A stretch of DNA of 64,000 bases, taken from positions 1 to 64,000 of the forward strand of contig CAZULC010000006.1 in the NCBI GenBank assembly GCA_964621165.1, in the 5' to 3' direction. The translations under genes and the position numbers were made by a program. Positions 1 to 7,979 of the stretch are shown one piece after another; the first letter of the stretch is position 1, and each line of letters starts with the position of its first letter. A model generated the notes under the pieces. That model did no database searches and was not told the DNA's origin. It was given only the letters and a program-made list of their open reading frames with translations. Source of the stretch: UMGS1696 sp964621165 (GTDB lineage: Bacteria; Bacillota; Clostridia; Oscillospirales; CAG-272).

Positions 1-1
1 C

Positions 2-544
2 GAGGACGTATTCTCCATCACAGGCCGTGGTACAGTTGCTACAGGTCGTGTAGAACGTGGTACAGTCAAGATGGCAGATACAGTTGAAATCGTTGGTCTT
101 TCCGAAGAAAAGAAGTCCACAGTTATCACTGGTATCGAAATGTTCCGCAAACTTCTCGACTCCGCTGAAGCCGGCGACAACGTTGGTCTTCTTCTCCGTG
201 GTATCGACAAGAAGGGTGTTGAAAGAGGACAGGTTATCTGCAAGCCCGGCACAATTCATCCTCACACCAAGTTCGTTGGACAGGTTTACGTTCTTACTGA
301 AAAGGAAGGCGGCCGTCAGAAGCCCTTCTTCTCTGGGTACAGACCGCAGTTCTATTTCAGAACAACCGACGTTACCGGTACAATTTCTCTTCCTGAAGGA
401 ACAGACATGTGCCGTCCCGGCGATAACGTTGATATGACAGTTGAACTTATCACACCTATCGCTATTGAAAAGGGTCTTCGTTTCGCTATCCGTGAAGGCG
501 GCAGAACAGTAGGCTCCGGCGTTGTTATCGAAATCGACGCGTAA
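2..544 (+). CDS. tuf: Elongation factor Tu, C-terminal part (5' end cut by window)
   Basis: This is the 3' portion of the gene for the GTPase that delivers aminoacyl-tRNA to the ribosomal A site. The frame is already open at base 2 and encodes EDVFSITGRGTVATGRVERG, the conserved start of EF-Tu domain 2. Domain 2 and the C-terminal domain 3 follow, including the GYRPQFYFRTTDVTG segment and the VIEIDA-like end. The G domain lies outside the window. The gene ends in TAA and is followed 12 nt later by a terminator, so it is the last gene of its unit. Confidence 0.97.
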   Translation, partial: EDVFSITGRGTVATGRVERGTVKMADTVEIVGLSEEKKSTVITGIEMFRKLLDSAEAGDNVGLLLRGIDKKGVERGQVICKPGTIHPHTKFVGQVYVLTEKEGGRQKPFFSGYRPQFYFRTTDVTGTISLPEGTDMCRPGDNVDMTVELITPIAIEKGLRFAIREGGRTVGSGVVIEIDA

Positions 545-556
545 GTAAAAACTTCA

Positions 557-588
557 TCGGGGCAGGATTCGTCTTGCCCTGATTTATT
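557..588 (+). terminator. Intrinsic terminator after tuf
   Basis: An inverted repeat of about 10 bp (557-566 with 573-582, including two G-T wobble pairs) is followed by a T-rich tract. It sits directly downstream of the tuf stop codon. Confidence 0.8.
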
Positions 589-666
589 TGGCAATTCTTG
601 GAAGGTATAGTATTCCTCACCGGTTCGGTTAGTCCGTTCTGCGGGAAGCCATTACTTTTACAAAAG

Positions 667-795
667 TAAAATTCGGGAAATGGTGAAATTCCTTACTGGT
701 GGTGAGAGCGGTTAGCTCAAGTCCACGACCCGTGTAATGCGGCTGAGCAGGCGAAATTCCTGCACCAACGGTAAAGTCCGGATGAGAGAAGAAAA
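667..795 (+). ncRNA. FMN riboswitch (RFN element)
   Basis: The stretch matches the RFN consensus block by block: TTCGGG at 672, GGTGAAATTCC at 682, ACTGGTGGTGA just after it, then the second arm GGCGAAATTCCTGC and the 3' block ACGGTAAAGTCCGGATGAGA ending in GAAGAA. This aptamer binds flavin mononucleotide. It lies upstream of a riboflavin transporter gene, the expected partner. The downstream hairpin at 834-872 is the likely off-switch. Confidence 0.95.
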
Positions 796-833
796 AAGAG
801 CGTATTAACACGTTTATCACGCAAATATTACGC

Positions 834-872
834 ATCCCGTCTTTTTACAAAAGCAATTGGCGGGATTTTTTC
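834..872 (+). terminator. Terminator of the FMN riboswitch
   Basis: An 8-bp stem (ATCCCGTC with GGCGGGAT, one wobble) is followed by a T-rich tract (TTTTTTCTTTC), between the aptamer and ribU. When FMN is abundant this hairpin should form and stop transcription before ribU. Confidence 0.85.
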
Positions 873-912
873 TTTCCCATGTAAATTTTTATTTCATTTG
901 GGGGAAAATATT

Positions 913-1632
913 ATGTCAAGAACTACTTATAAATCCGACAAGGTACACACATTGGTAGCCGTGGGCGTATTTTCGGCTTTTGCTTACGTCTGCTGCGTTC
1001 TGTTCCACTTCAAAGCCGCGTTTCTTTCCTTTGACTTAAAGGACGCCGTCATGACCGTGGGAGCCATGATTTTCGGTCCGGTCTACGGGCTGGCCATGTC
1101 GGTGATCGTCTCACTTATCGAGCTTGCCACCATCAGCACAACCCAGCTATACGGCTTCGTCATGAACGTGCTGTCGAGCTCCGCATTCGTCTGCGTGGGA
1201 AGCCTGATTTACTCCCGTAGGCGCACCCTCACCGGAGCCGTGGTGGGAATGGTATCCTCAATCGTCTCAATGACCGTTGTGATGATGATTGCCAACCTGA
1301 TTATTACGCCGTTCTACATGGGTATAAGTACAGCTGAGGTTGCGGCGCTGATTCCGACCCTGCTCCTTCCCTTCAATCTGACGAAGGCCCTGTTCAACGC
1401 CTCACTGGTGTTCATCATCTACAAGCCAATTACGTCAATTGTAAAGCACTCCGGATTCTACAGAACAGATACACAGAAATCGGCGGAAAATCCGTCAGTA
1501 ATAGGGGTAATCCCGGCAAACGGCAAGAAAATCGGCTTCTCACCCGTGGTTTTGGCTGTGGCGGCGGTCGTGGGAATATTGTCGCTGGTGTACTTCTTCA
1601 CATCCCTCGGCGGCTCCTTCTCGTTGAGCTGA
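913..1632 (+). CDS. ribU: Riboflavin ECF transporter, substrate-binding S component
   Basis: About 239 residues encode a multi-span membrane protein of the RibU family, the riboflavin-binding subunit of an energy-coupling-factor importer. About six hydrophobic segments are visible. The N-terminal half has the family pattern FDLKDAVMTVGAMIFGP followed by a Gly-rich turn, where RibU proteins bind flavin. The shared ECF ATPases and T subunit are not in this window. I place the start at ATG 913, preceded by GGGGGA, rather than at the in-frame TTG at 898. The upstream FMN riboswitch gives feedback control by the product of riboflavin uptake and strongly supports the assignment. The last 25 residues form another membrane span. 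Confidence 0.92.
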   Translation: MSRTTYKSDKVHTLVAVGVFSAFAYVCCVLFHFKAAFLSFDLKDAVMTVGAMIFGPVYGLAMSVIVSLIELATISTTQLYGFVMNVLSSSAFVCVGSLIYSRRRTLTGAVVGMVSSIVSMTVVMMIANLIITPFYMGISTAEVAALIPTLLLPFNLTKALFNASLVFIIYKPITSIVKHSGFYRTDTQKSAENPSVIGVIPANGKKIGFSPVVLAVAAVVGILSLVYFFTSLGGSFSLS

Positions 1633-1700
1633 TTCGGCAATACATACAAGAGTTCCCGCATTTTTTCACTTTCCGACAGCGATTTTCGTCAATTTTGCTA

Positions 1701-1729
1701 TTGCAATCCTGCGCGGGATGTGATATACT
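1701..1729 (+). promoter_or_regulatory. Sigma-A promoter of the SAM riboswitch-metK unit
   Basis: TTGCAA at 1701-1706 and TATACT at 1724-1729 are separated by 17 bp, about 20 bp upstream of the SAM-I aptamer. Confidence 0.75.
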
Positions 1730-1748
1730 ATCAACGCTGAAAAGAATA

Positions 1749-1834
1749 TGCTTATCAAGAGTGGCTGAGAGACTGGCTCTATGACGCCCGGCAACCTACC
1801 CATTAGGGCAAGGTGCCAATTCCTGACAGATGAG
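1749..1834 (+). ncRNA. SAM-I (S-box) riboswitch aptamer
   Basis: The S-box signature is clear: CTTATCAAGAG at 1751, the GACTGGCTC block, ATGACGCCCGGCAACC, then AAGGTGCCAATTCCTG, closed by GATGAG at 1829-1834, which pairs with CTTATC at 1751-1756 to form P1. It precedes metK, which makes S-adenosylmethionine, so SAM should repress its own synthase. The P4 hairpin normally found between the CCTG block and the 3' strand of P1 is essentially absent here. Confidence 0.93.
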
Positions 1835-1882
1835 TAATGGTGTTCTCATTTTCTCGGGAAGGATTTGAGGACACTTTTTATT
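1828..1882 (+). terminator. Antiterminator/terminator of the SAM riboswitch
   Basis: Two exclusive structures can be drawn. AGATGAG (1828-1834), the 3' strand of P1, can pair with CTCATTT (1845-1851) as antiterminator. GTGTTCTC (1840-1847) can pair with GAGGACAC (1867-1874), followed by TTTTTATTT, as intrinsic terminator. SAM binding stabilises P1, releases 1845-1851 and favours the terminator. Confidence 0.85.
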
Positions 1883-1921
1883 TGCCATTTTTATGATAAG
1901 CAGATACAGGAGGATACACAA

Positions 1922-3100
1922 ATGAAGAAGCTTTTTACATCTGAATCCGTGACCGAAGGACATCCCGATAAAATCTGCGACCAGATTTCCGACCGCATTC
2001 TCGACGAAATGCTGAAAAACGACCCCATGTCAAGAGTCGCCTGCGAGACCTGCTGCACTACCGGACTTGTCATGGTAATGGGCGAGATCACAACCTCAGG
2101 CTACGTTGACATTCAGTCTGTCGTCCGCAAAACCGTGCTTGACATAGGATACAACCGGGCAAAGTTCGGCTTCGACGGCTCCACCTGCGCTGTCATCAAT
2201 TCAATTCACGAACAGTCCGCTGACATTGCCTTAGGTGTGGACAAATCCGCTGAGGCAAAAGCCGGTGAGATGGACGAGTTTGAAATAGGTGCGGGAGACC
2301 AAGGCCTGATGTTCGGTTATGCCTGCGACGAGACGCCCGAGCTGATGCCCCTGCCAATTTCCCTCGCCCACAAAATGGCAAAGCGTCTGACTGAGGTCCG
2401 CAAAAACGGCACTCTTCCCTACCTGAGACCCGACGGAAAGACCCAGATTACGGTGGAATACGACGGAGATGTTCCCGTGAGAGTTGACGCGGTTGTAGTG
2501 TCGTCCCAGCATGACCCGGACGTAGACCTCGCCAACATTCGACGGGACATCATCGAGCAGGTAATCCGCCCCATCATTCCCGCCGCCATGCTTGACGAAA
2601 ACACGAAAATCTACGTCAATCCCACGGGTAGGTTTGTCATCGGAGGACCAATGGGCGACAGCGGACTCACGGGACGAAAGATTATCGTGGACACCTACGG
2701 CGGATACTCACGTCACGGCGGCGGCGCTTTCTCCGGCAAGGACCCGACAAAAGTAGACCGTTCTGCTTCCTACATGGCGAGATACATCGCGAAAAACGTG
2801 GTTGCGTCCGGTGCGGCAAAGAAGGCTGAGGTTCAGCTGGCGTATGCTATCGGCGTGGCACGTCCCGTTTCCGTCATGCTTGACACCTTCGGCACCGGCA
2901 AAATCGACGACTCAGTCCTCGCCGACTTCATAAGCGAAAAAATTGACTTGCGTCCGGCGGCAATCATAAAGCGGTTCGATCTGCGTAAGCCGATTTACGG
3001 AAACCTTGCGGCGTACGGTCACATGGGGCGTGAGGATCTCGGCGTGGGTTGGGAAGTGCGCGACTTTGCCGAGGAAATCAGGAATTCCCTTAAGTTCTGA
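1922..3100 (+). CDS. metK: S-adenosylmethionine synthetase
   Basis: This 392-residue cytoplasmic enzyme makes S-adenosylmethionine from methionine and ATP. The N-terminal ATP-binding motif GHPDKICDQISD, the GAGDQGLMFGYA hexapeptide region and the P-loop-like GGAFSGKDPTKVDRSA are all present, and the length is normal for the family. ATG 1922 is the start because AGGAGG lies 8 nt upstream at 1908-1913. An upstream in-frame TTG at 1865 falls inside the riboswitch terminator and is not used. The gene is controlled by the SAM-I riboswitch at 1749. No convincing terminator follows; only a weak hairpin is seen near 3120-3140. Confidence 0.98.
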   Translation: MKKLFTSESVTEGHPDKICDQISDRILDEMLKNDPMSRVACETCCTTGLVMVMGEITTSGYVDIQSVVRKTVLDIGYNRAKFGFDGSTCAVINSIHEQSADIALGVDKSAEAKAGEMDEFEIGAGDQGLMFGYACDETPELMPLPISLAHKMAKRLTEVRKNGTLPYLRPDGKTQITVEYDGDVPVRVDAVVVSSQHDPDVDLANIRRDIIEQVIRPIIPAAMLDENTKIYVNPTGRFVIGGPMGDSGLTGRKIIVDTYGGYSRHGGGAFSGKDPTKVDRSASYMARYIAKNVVASGAAKKAEVQLAYAIGVARPVSVMLDTFGTGKIDDSVLADFISEKIDLRPAAIIKRFDLRKPIYGNLAAYGHMGREDLGVGWEVRDFAEEIRNSLKF

Positions 3101-3169
3101 GACGGCGGCAGAGTTATTAATTAGTTAAAACTAACAAAATCAAGGCCGAAAATTTTCCTTATTTACTGA

Positions 3170-3198
3170 TTGACAAAAGACTTCCGACGTTATATAAT
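3170..3198 (+). promoter_or_regulatory. Perfect consensus sigma-A promoter
   Basis: TTGACA (3170-3175) and TATAAT (3193-3198) are separated by exactly 17 bp, 48 bp upstream of the lipoprotein start codon. Confidence 0.9.
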
Positions 3199-3228
3199 GA
3201 TGACGTGATATAATGATTATTATATAAC
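3189..3228. promoter_or_regulatory. Inverted repeat overlapping the -10 box, possible operator
   Basis: GTTATATAAT (3189-3198) and its exact reverse complement ATTATATAAC (3219-3228) form a 10-bp inverted repeat with 20 bp between. The left half-site contains the -10 hexamer and the right half-site ends just before the ribosome binding site. This layout fits a repressor site or a 5' mRNA hairpin. The AT-rich sequence makes chance similarity possible. Confidence 0.45.
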
Positions 3229-3245
3229 AAAAAGGAGGATCAGTT

Positions 3246-4760
3246 ATGAAAAAACAAACCGCTCTGCTTTTTGCTCTGCTCATGACCATAGGAAGCATAG
3301 GCCTGACATCCTGCTCCGACAGCAAGGTAAACGAAGACGAAACCAACTCCGGCGGCGAATCCACGCCCACAGCCTCGACTGAATCAACGGAAGAGGGAAC
3401 CGAGGCGGAGGAAAAGTCCGTCACGGATACAATAAAGGAGAAGTATGCCGACGTTGACCTCGGCGGAGTTGAATACAAGGTTCTGGCTCCCGGAGTCGGC
3501 GCGCACTTCAGCTATCCCGAGGTTGGCTCCAATGTAAACGAGGTCTGGGCTGACGAACAGGACGGCACTCCCCTGAACGACGCAATCTTCAACCGGAACT
3601 ACGCCGCGGAGGAGTTGATCGACATTAAAATCGTTCCGGAGTTCGGCGACAATGACGAGCAGATCCGCGACAGGGTCAAGACCGAGGTGACGGCCGGAAC
3701 CACCGAATATGACGCGGTCCTCAACCGTATGGACTACATAGGCCCCGGCGCTCAGGCCGGATACTACCTCAATCTGATGAACATCGGCACAATGGACGTG
3801 ACCAACCCCTGGTGGGACAAAAACATAGTCGACACATTCACCCTGTTCAATTCCAAGCTGTACTGGATCAGCGGCGACATCAACGTATTCGACGACTTTG
3901 CGGTTGAGGTAATCTACGCAAACAAGACCCTGCTCACAAACAACGGCTTCACGGCTCCGTATTCCGACGTAATCGAGGGAACGTGGACAATCGAGAAGAT
4001 GTACCAGATGGCTCAGGCCTGCCAGGTAGACTTGGACGGCGACGGCACTCTCACGGTTGGCAAGGACGTGATCGGTCACGTTGAGGCAAACGACCACATG
4101 AAACACTGGATTTACGCAATGGGCGAAAAGTCCTGCGATATAGGCGAGGACGGCTCACTTGAAGTAAACGTGCTGTCCGAGAGCCACATCAAGGCAATCG
4201 ACACCCTGTTCAGCTACATGGTTGACAAGCAGATGACCTATACCGGCGGCTGGGATATGTTCATTCAGGGAAATATAGTTTTCGCCGGCGGAATGCTGGG
4301 ACCGATTAACTCCTTCCGCGACATGGTTGACGACTTCGGCGTATTTCCCATGCCCAAGATGGACGAAACTCAGGAAAAATACGGCAACTACGTCTCAAAC
4401 GGCTGGACCACAGTTTACGCAGTCCCCATGACCGTTGAAGATCCGGAGCAGGTAGGTACAATCCTCGAGGTGATCTGCGGACTTTCCACCGACACCGTGC
4501 GCTCGGCTCTGTATGACGTTCTCTTTGCGGCAAAGCTGGTGCGCGATACCGAATCCGTTGAGATGCTGAACATCATATTCGACACCAAATCCTACGACTG
4601 GGCGGTTGACTTCTCCTGGGGCGGAGGCTTCGCAAACCTGTACAACAGTCTCTACAACAATAAAGTAAACGACTACGTTTCCGGCGCGACAAAGTCTCTT
4701 AAGGCTATAAACAAAGCCATGGAAAGAGTTATCACCAACTTCCAGGAACTGGAATATTGA
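3246..4760 (+). CDS. ABC-type extracellular solute-binding lipoprotein (family 1-like)
   Basis: This 504-residue protein has a lipoprotein signal peptide (KK, hydrophobic stretch, lipobox LTSC with Cys23), then an acidic Thr/Ser/Glu linker (about 24-60), then a two-lobed solute-binding fold. Features typical of family 1 (sugar) binding proteins include DAVLNRMDYIGPGAQAG, the GTWTIEKMYQMAQA segment and a Trp-rich C terminus. A DLDGDGTLT loop may bind calcium. It should capture a solute outside the membrane for an importer. No permease or ATPase gene lies nearby, so the partner is encoded elsewhere and the ligand cannot be named. The start has AAAGGAGG 7 nt upstream. A terminator follows, so the gene is monocistronic. 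Confidence 0.85.
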   Translation: MKKQTALLFALLMTIGSIGLTSCSDSKVNEDETNSGGESTPTASTESTEEGTEAEEKSVTDTIKEKYADVDLGGVEYKVLAPGVGAHFSYPEVGSNVNEVWADEQDGTPLNDAIFNRNYAAEELIDIKIVPEFGDNDEQIRDRVKTEVTAGTTEYDAVLNRMDYIGPGAQAGYYLNLMNIGTMDVTNPWWDKNIVDTFTLFNSKLYWISGDINVFDDFAVEVIYANKTLLTNNGFTAPYSDVIEGTWTIEKMYQMAQACQVDLDGDGTLTVGKDVIGHVEANDHMKHWIYAMGEKSCDIGEDGSLEVNVLSESHIKAIDTLFSYMVDKQMTYTGGWDMFIQGNIVFAGGMLGPINSFRDMVDDFGVFPMPKMDETQEKYGNYVSNGWTTVYAVPMTVEDPEQVGTILEVICGLSTDTVRSALYDVLFAAKLVRDTESVEMLNIIFDTKSYDWAVDFSWGGGFANLYNSLYNNKVNDYVSGATKSLKAINKAMERVITNFQELEY

Positions 4761-4780
4761 TTTAATTTAACAAAGAAAAG

Positions 4781-4807
4781 CCGTTTCGCTCAGGAGACGG
4801 TTTTTTT
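4781..4807 (+). terminator. Intrinsic terminator after the solute-binding protein gene
   Basis: CCGTTTC pairs with GAGACGG (one wobble) and is followed by seven T residues. Confidence 0.9.
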
Positions 4808-4810
4808 CTA

Positions 4811-4839
4811 TTGAAAAAGCAAGCGTTTTATGGTAAAAT
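4811..4839 (+). promoter_or_regulatory. Sigma-A promoter of recD2
   Basis: TTGAAA (4811-4816) and TAAAAT (4834-4839) with a 17-bp spacer, directly after the preceding terminator. Confidence 0.8.
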
Positions 4840-4871
4840 AGTACTACACTGAAATTTAAACGGATGTATTG

Positions 4872-7169
4872 ATGAATAATAAAATCGAACAACAGCAAAA
4901 TCTCAACGAACCCTCTCCACCACAGGAGGACGATGTTGTTTCCGGCATAGTGGATTCCATAATTTACCAGAACGACGACAACGGCTACGTGGTCTGCGAG
5001 CTGGAGGACTCCGAGGGCTATCCGGTGACAATCACGGGAATCATACCCTACCTGACCGAGGGGGACAAAATCACAGCCAACGGGAAATGGGTGAACCACA
5101 AGGTCTATGGCAGGCAGTTTGAGGTGAAGACCTACGAAAAAACACTTCCAGCTGAAGAGGGGGACATACTCCGCTACCTCGGCTCGGGAGCTGTCAAGGG
5201 AATCGGACCGAAAACCGCGCAGAAAATCGTGGAAATGTTCGGCACGGACTCCTTTACAATAATCGAAGAACACCCGGACTGGCTCTGCGAGGTTCCCGGA
5301 ATCACACAGAAGAAGGCGCAGTCCATCTCCGAGAGCTTCAAGTCCATCTCCGGCGCCCGCAACGTCATGCTCTTCTGCAAGGATTTATTTACACCTCAGA
5401 CCGCCATGAAAATTTACAAAAAATGGGGCGGCGCGGCGGTTGACAAAATCAAAAACAATCCCTACAGGCTCTGCGAGGACTTCCGCGGAATCAGCTTCAG
5501 CCGTGCGGACTCCATAGCTATGGCGAACGGAATGGATCCGGTTTCATACGACAGAATCGTCCACGGCGCACTGTACGTGATTCGGGCGGAATCCATGCGC
5601 TCCGGACACACATGCATACCCCTGGATGAACTGAACCGATGCGTCTGCGACCTGCTCTACTCAGGGGAAGCCGACAAGGCCCCACGGGTAGCTGAGGTAG
5701 TCGAGGAAGCCCTGAACCGTCTTGAGCTTGTGCCGGTGAAAAAGTCAGGGATCCGCTACATTTACGAGACGCGAACCTATTCCGCCGAGCTGTATATCGC
5801 GGAAAAACTGAAAAAAATCAGCTCACTCTGCCCTAAAATGAACATGGCCGACTCCAATCTGCTCATCGAAAAGTGCGAGCACCAGTCGGGAATCACCTAC
5901 GCCGCCATGCAGAAGGAAGCACTGTTCACCGCAATGAGCGAGGGGGTCATGGTCCTCACCGGCGGTCCGGGAACGGGAAAAACCACAATCATAAAAGGAC
6001 TTATCTCAATCTTCACCTCCCTTGACTACAAAATCTCCCTCGCCGCACCAACCGGAAGAGCCGCAAAACGCATGAGCGAAGCCACCTCCCACGAGGCCAA
6101 AACGATACACCGGCTACTCGAAATGGACGCGGGAAGCGTGGATCTTGACGGGGACGGGGCAAAATTCCTGCGGGACGAGAACAACACCCTCGAGAGCGAC
6201 GTGGTAATCATCGACGAAAGCTCCATGATTGACGTGTACCTCATGCAGTCCCTATTGAAGTCCATCAAAAACGGCGCACGGCTCATTTTAATCGGGGACT
6301 CGGACCAGCTTCCCTCGGTGGGCTGCGGAAACGTGCTTGGCGACATCATATCCTCCGGCGTGTACCCAACGGTGCGGCTCACCGATATTTTCCGCCAGAG
6401 CGAGAGCAGCCTCATCATCACCAACGCCCACATGATAAACGATGGCGTCATGCCCATTCTCGACAGACGGAGTGCGGACTCGGACTTCTTCTTCATTAAG
6501 CGGGAAAGCGAGGAGGACATTGCCGCTACAGTTGTAGATTTACTCTGCCGACGGCTCCCGAAAACCTACGGAAGCGACCTCATCTACAAGGCGCAGATCA
6601 TCACCCCGTCGAAAAAGGGACTGTCGGGAACGGACAACCTGAACAGCGCGGTGCAGTCAATCCTCAACCCGCCCGGAAACGGTAAAAAAGAAAAAAAGTC
6701 CCGGGACGTGGTGTTCCGTGAAGGGGACAGAATCATGCAGACCAAGAACAACTACACCGCCGAATGGGAAGCCGAGGACGGACGGGTCGGCATGGGAATC
6801 TACAACGGCGACATAGGCACAATTCAGTCAATAGACTTTGACGAGAACCAGATCAAGGCCAAATTTGACGACCGCGTCTACACCCTCGACTTCACGTCCC
6901 TTGACGAAATAGACCACGCCTACGCCATAACCATACATAAAAGTCAGGGAAGCGAGTACCCATTCGTCATAATTCCCCTCTACGATTGCGCGCCAATGCT
7001 CCAGACCCGAAACCTGCTCTACACCGCCGTCACCCGTGGAGCGAGAATGGTTATTTTGGTAGGCAAGACCAAAACCCTGTCTACAATGGTGGAGAACAAC
7101 CGACGCGTCCCCCGATGCACCCTGCTCCCCGACTTCATAATCAAGCTGAACTCCGGCGGAAGTATGTGA
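4872..7169 (+). CDS. recD2: RecD-like superfamily 1 DNA helicase (RecD2)
   Basis: This 765-residue ATP-dependent 5'-3' DNA helicase is of the RecBC-independent RecD2 type, implicated in DNA repair and fork maintenance. The N-terminal region (about 20-95) is followed by helix-hairpin-helix elements (GSGAVKGIGPKTAQKI near 105-120). The helicase core has Walker A GGPGTGKTT near 365, the Walker B/DExx motif IIDESSMID near 445, GDSDQLPSVGCG, TIHKSQGSEYPFVI near 690 and the motif VI region YTAVTRGA. Length suits RecD2 rather than the shorter RecD of RecBCD, and no recB or recC is nearby. ATG 4872 follows an in-frame TTG at 4869. The ribosome binding site is weak. It converges with marR on a shared terminator. 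Confidence 0.94.
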   Translation: MNNKIEQQQNLNEPSPPQEDDVVSGIVDSIIYQNDDNGYVVCELEDSEGYPVTITGIIPYLTEGDKITANGKWVNHKVYGRQFEVKTYEKTLPAEEGDILRYLGSGAVKGIGPKTAQKIVEMFGTDSFTIIEEHPDWLCEVPGITQKKAQSISESFKSISGARNVMLFCKDLFTPQTAMKIYKKWGGAAVDKIKNNPYRLCEDFRGISFSRADSIAMANGMDPVSYDRIVHGALYVIRAESMRSGHTCIPLDELNRCVCDLLYSGEADKAPRVAEVVEEALNRLELVPVKKSGIRYIYETRTYSAELYIAEKLKKISSLCPKMNMADSNLLIEKCEHQSGITYAAMQKEALFTAMSEGVMVLTGGPGTGKTTIIKGLISIFTSLDYKISLAAPTGRAAKRMSEATSHEAKTIHRLLEMDAGSVDLDGDGAKFLRDENNTLESDVVIIDESSMIDVYLMQSLLKSIKNGARLILIGDSDQLPSVGCGNVLGDIISSGVYPTVRLTDIFRQSESSLIITNAHMINDGVMPILDRRSADSDFFFIKRESEEDIAATVVDLLCRRLPKTYGSDLIYKAQIITPSKKGLSGTDNLNSAVQSILNPPGNGKKEKKSRDVVFREGDRIMQTKNNYTAEWEAEDGRVGMGIYNGDIGTIQSIDFDENQIKAKFDDRVYTLDFTSLDEIDHAYAITIHKSQGSEYPFVIIPLYDCAPMLQTRNLLYTAVTRGARMVILVGKTKTLSTMVENNRRVPRCTLLPDFIIKLNSGGSM

Positions 7170-7230
7170 AAAAATCCTGACGGCAGCTGAATCATGTAAA
7201 CCATTGCGGTAATAAAAAGTACAAAAAGAA

Positions 7231-7270
7231 AAAATCCGCCATGTGCAGTTATGTAACGACGGATTTATTT
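7231..7270. terminator. Bidirectional terminator between recD2 and marR
   Basis: AAATCCG (7232-7238) and CGGATTT (7260-7266) form the stem, flanked by A-rich sequence on the left and T-rich on the right. It can stop transcription from both converging genes. Confidence 0.85.
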
Positions 7271-7280
7271 TTTGTCAGAT

Positions 7281-7742
7281 TTACTTTGTGCTGCCTTCTC
7301 TGTCCTTCTTGAAGATTACAGACAGTTCGCTCGAATATTTGCCGATCTTTTCTTTTTCAGCTTCGTCGAGGTAAGCGAGGGATGAGGTAACTTCCGCAGT
7401 TACTTCGTCCAGCATGGTTTCAAGATAAGCCTTGCCTTCTTCGCTGATTTCAACGTAAACCTGACGGCGGTTTTCGGTGTTGTGAATTCTTCTCACATAA
7501 CCCTTGTCCTCAAGGTCGTTGACCAGCTTGGTGAGCTGCTGCTTTGTTACGCCGATTTCTCTGGAATAGTCGGTCATCGTGAGCTTTCTGCCCTCGTTCT
7601 CGCGGAGAGTGTACAAAAGGGAGAAGCTGTGTGAGTGGAGTCTGTACTGGTTTGACTCAACAATGTGACGACGAACGAGTGAATAATATTCAAGCATAAA
7701 TGTCAGAAATTCCTGGGCGGTCTTTGTGTCGTTTGTGTTCAT
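7281..7742 (-). CDS. MarR-family transcriptional regulator
   Basis: About 153 residues form a winged helix-turn-helix repressor of the MarR type. The recognition region is visible as LTMTDYSREIGVTKQQLTKL, followed by the wing VRRIHNTENRRQVYVEIS with the conserved Asp/Asn-Arg-Arg pattern. Long N- and C-terminal helices would form the dimer interface. I place the start at the third codon of the long frame (7742), because AGGAGG is then 8 nt upstream; the earlier ATG (7748) is only 2 nt from it. Consensus promoter and palindromes lie upstream. The target is unknown; autoregulation or control of the membrane proteins upstream is plausible. Confidence 0.9.
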   Translation of the reverse strand: MNTNDTKTAQEFLTFMLEYYSLVRRHIVESNQYRLHSHSFSLLYTLRENEGRKLTMTDYSREIGVTKQQLTKLVNDLEDKGYVRRIHNTENRRQVYVEISEEGKAYLETMLDEVTAEVTSSLAYLDEAEKEKIGKYSSELSVIFKKDREGSTK

Positions 7743-7786
7743 CTGCATATCCTCCTGATGAATCGTATTGGAATTTTATACTTTAT

Positions 7787-7815
7787 ATTATACCACCAAT
7801 GTTCTTTTTTGTCAA
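7787..7815 (-). promoter_or_regulatory. Sigma-A promoter of marR
   Basis: On the minus strand TTGACA (near 7815-7810) is followed by about 17 bp and TATAAT (near 7793-7788), roughly 45 bp upstream of the marR start. Confidence 0.85.
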
Positions 7816-7924
7816 TTAATATGAAGAAATATTTTGTAAACTTTATTATTGAAATTCAAGAATATTTTATGATTCCATTCATACTCTCTTAATTATTGTG
7901 TCTGCTTCGGCTTCTTTTGCAAAA

Positions 7925-7939
7925 TAGTAACAGTTACTA
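7925..7939. promoter_or_regulatory. 15-bp palindrome, possible MarR operator
   Basis: TAGTAACAGTTACTA is a perfect 7-1-7 inverted repeat, the size and symmetry usual for MarR dimer sites. It lies about 110 bp upstream of the marR promoter. Function is inferred only. Confidence 0.4.
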
Positions 7940-7979
7940 AATTTTTCTTTCAAAAATATCTTAGTTAAAAAGTGTAGTC

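Noticed and set aside
629..835. 68-codon open frame antisense to the FMN riboswitch
   Set aside because: The sequence is fully explained by the RFN element on the plus strand.
1894..1902. Second candidate 3' strand for P1 of the SAM riboswitch
   Set aside because: It is complementary to 1749-1757 over 9 nt but lies after the terminator; GATGAG at 1829-1834 fits the aptamer consensus and the switch mechanism better. Kept only as a note in the finding.
3246..4760. DLDGDGTLT loop as a dockerin module
   Set aside because: A single Asp-rich loop inside the binding-protein fold; dockerins need two such repeats at a chain end. A similar DLDGDG in RecD2 is probably coincidence.
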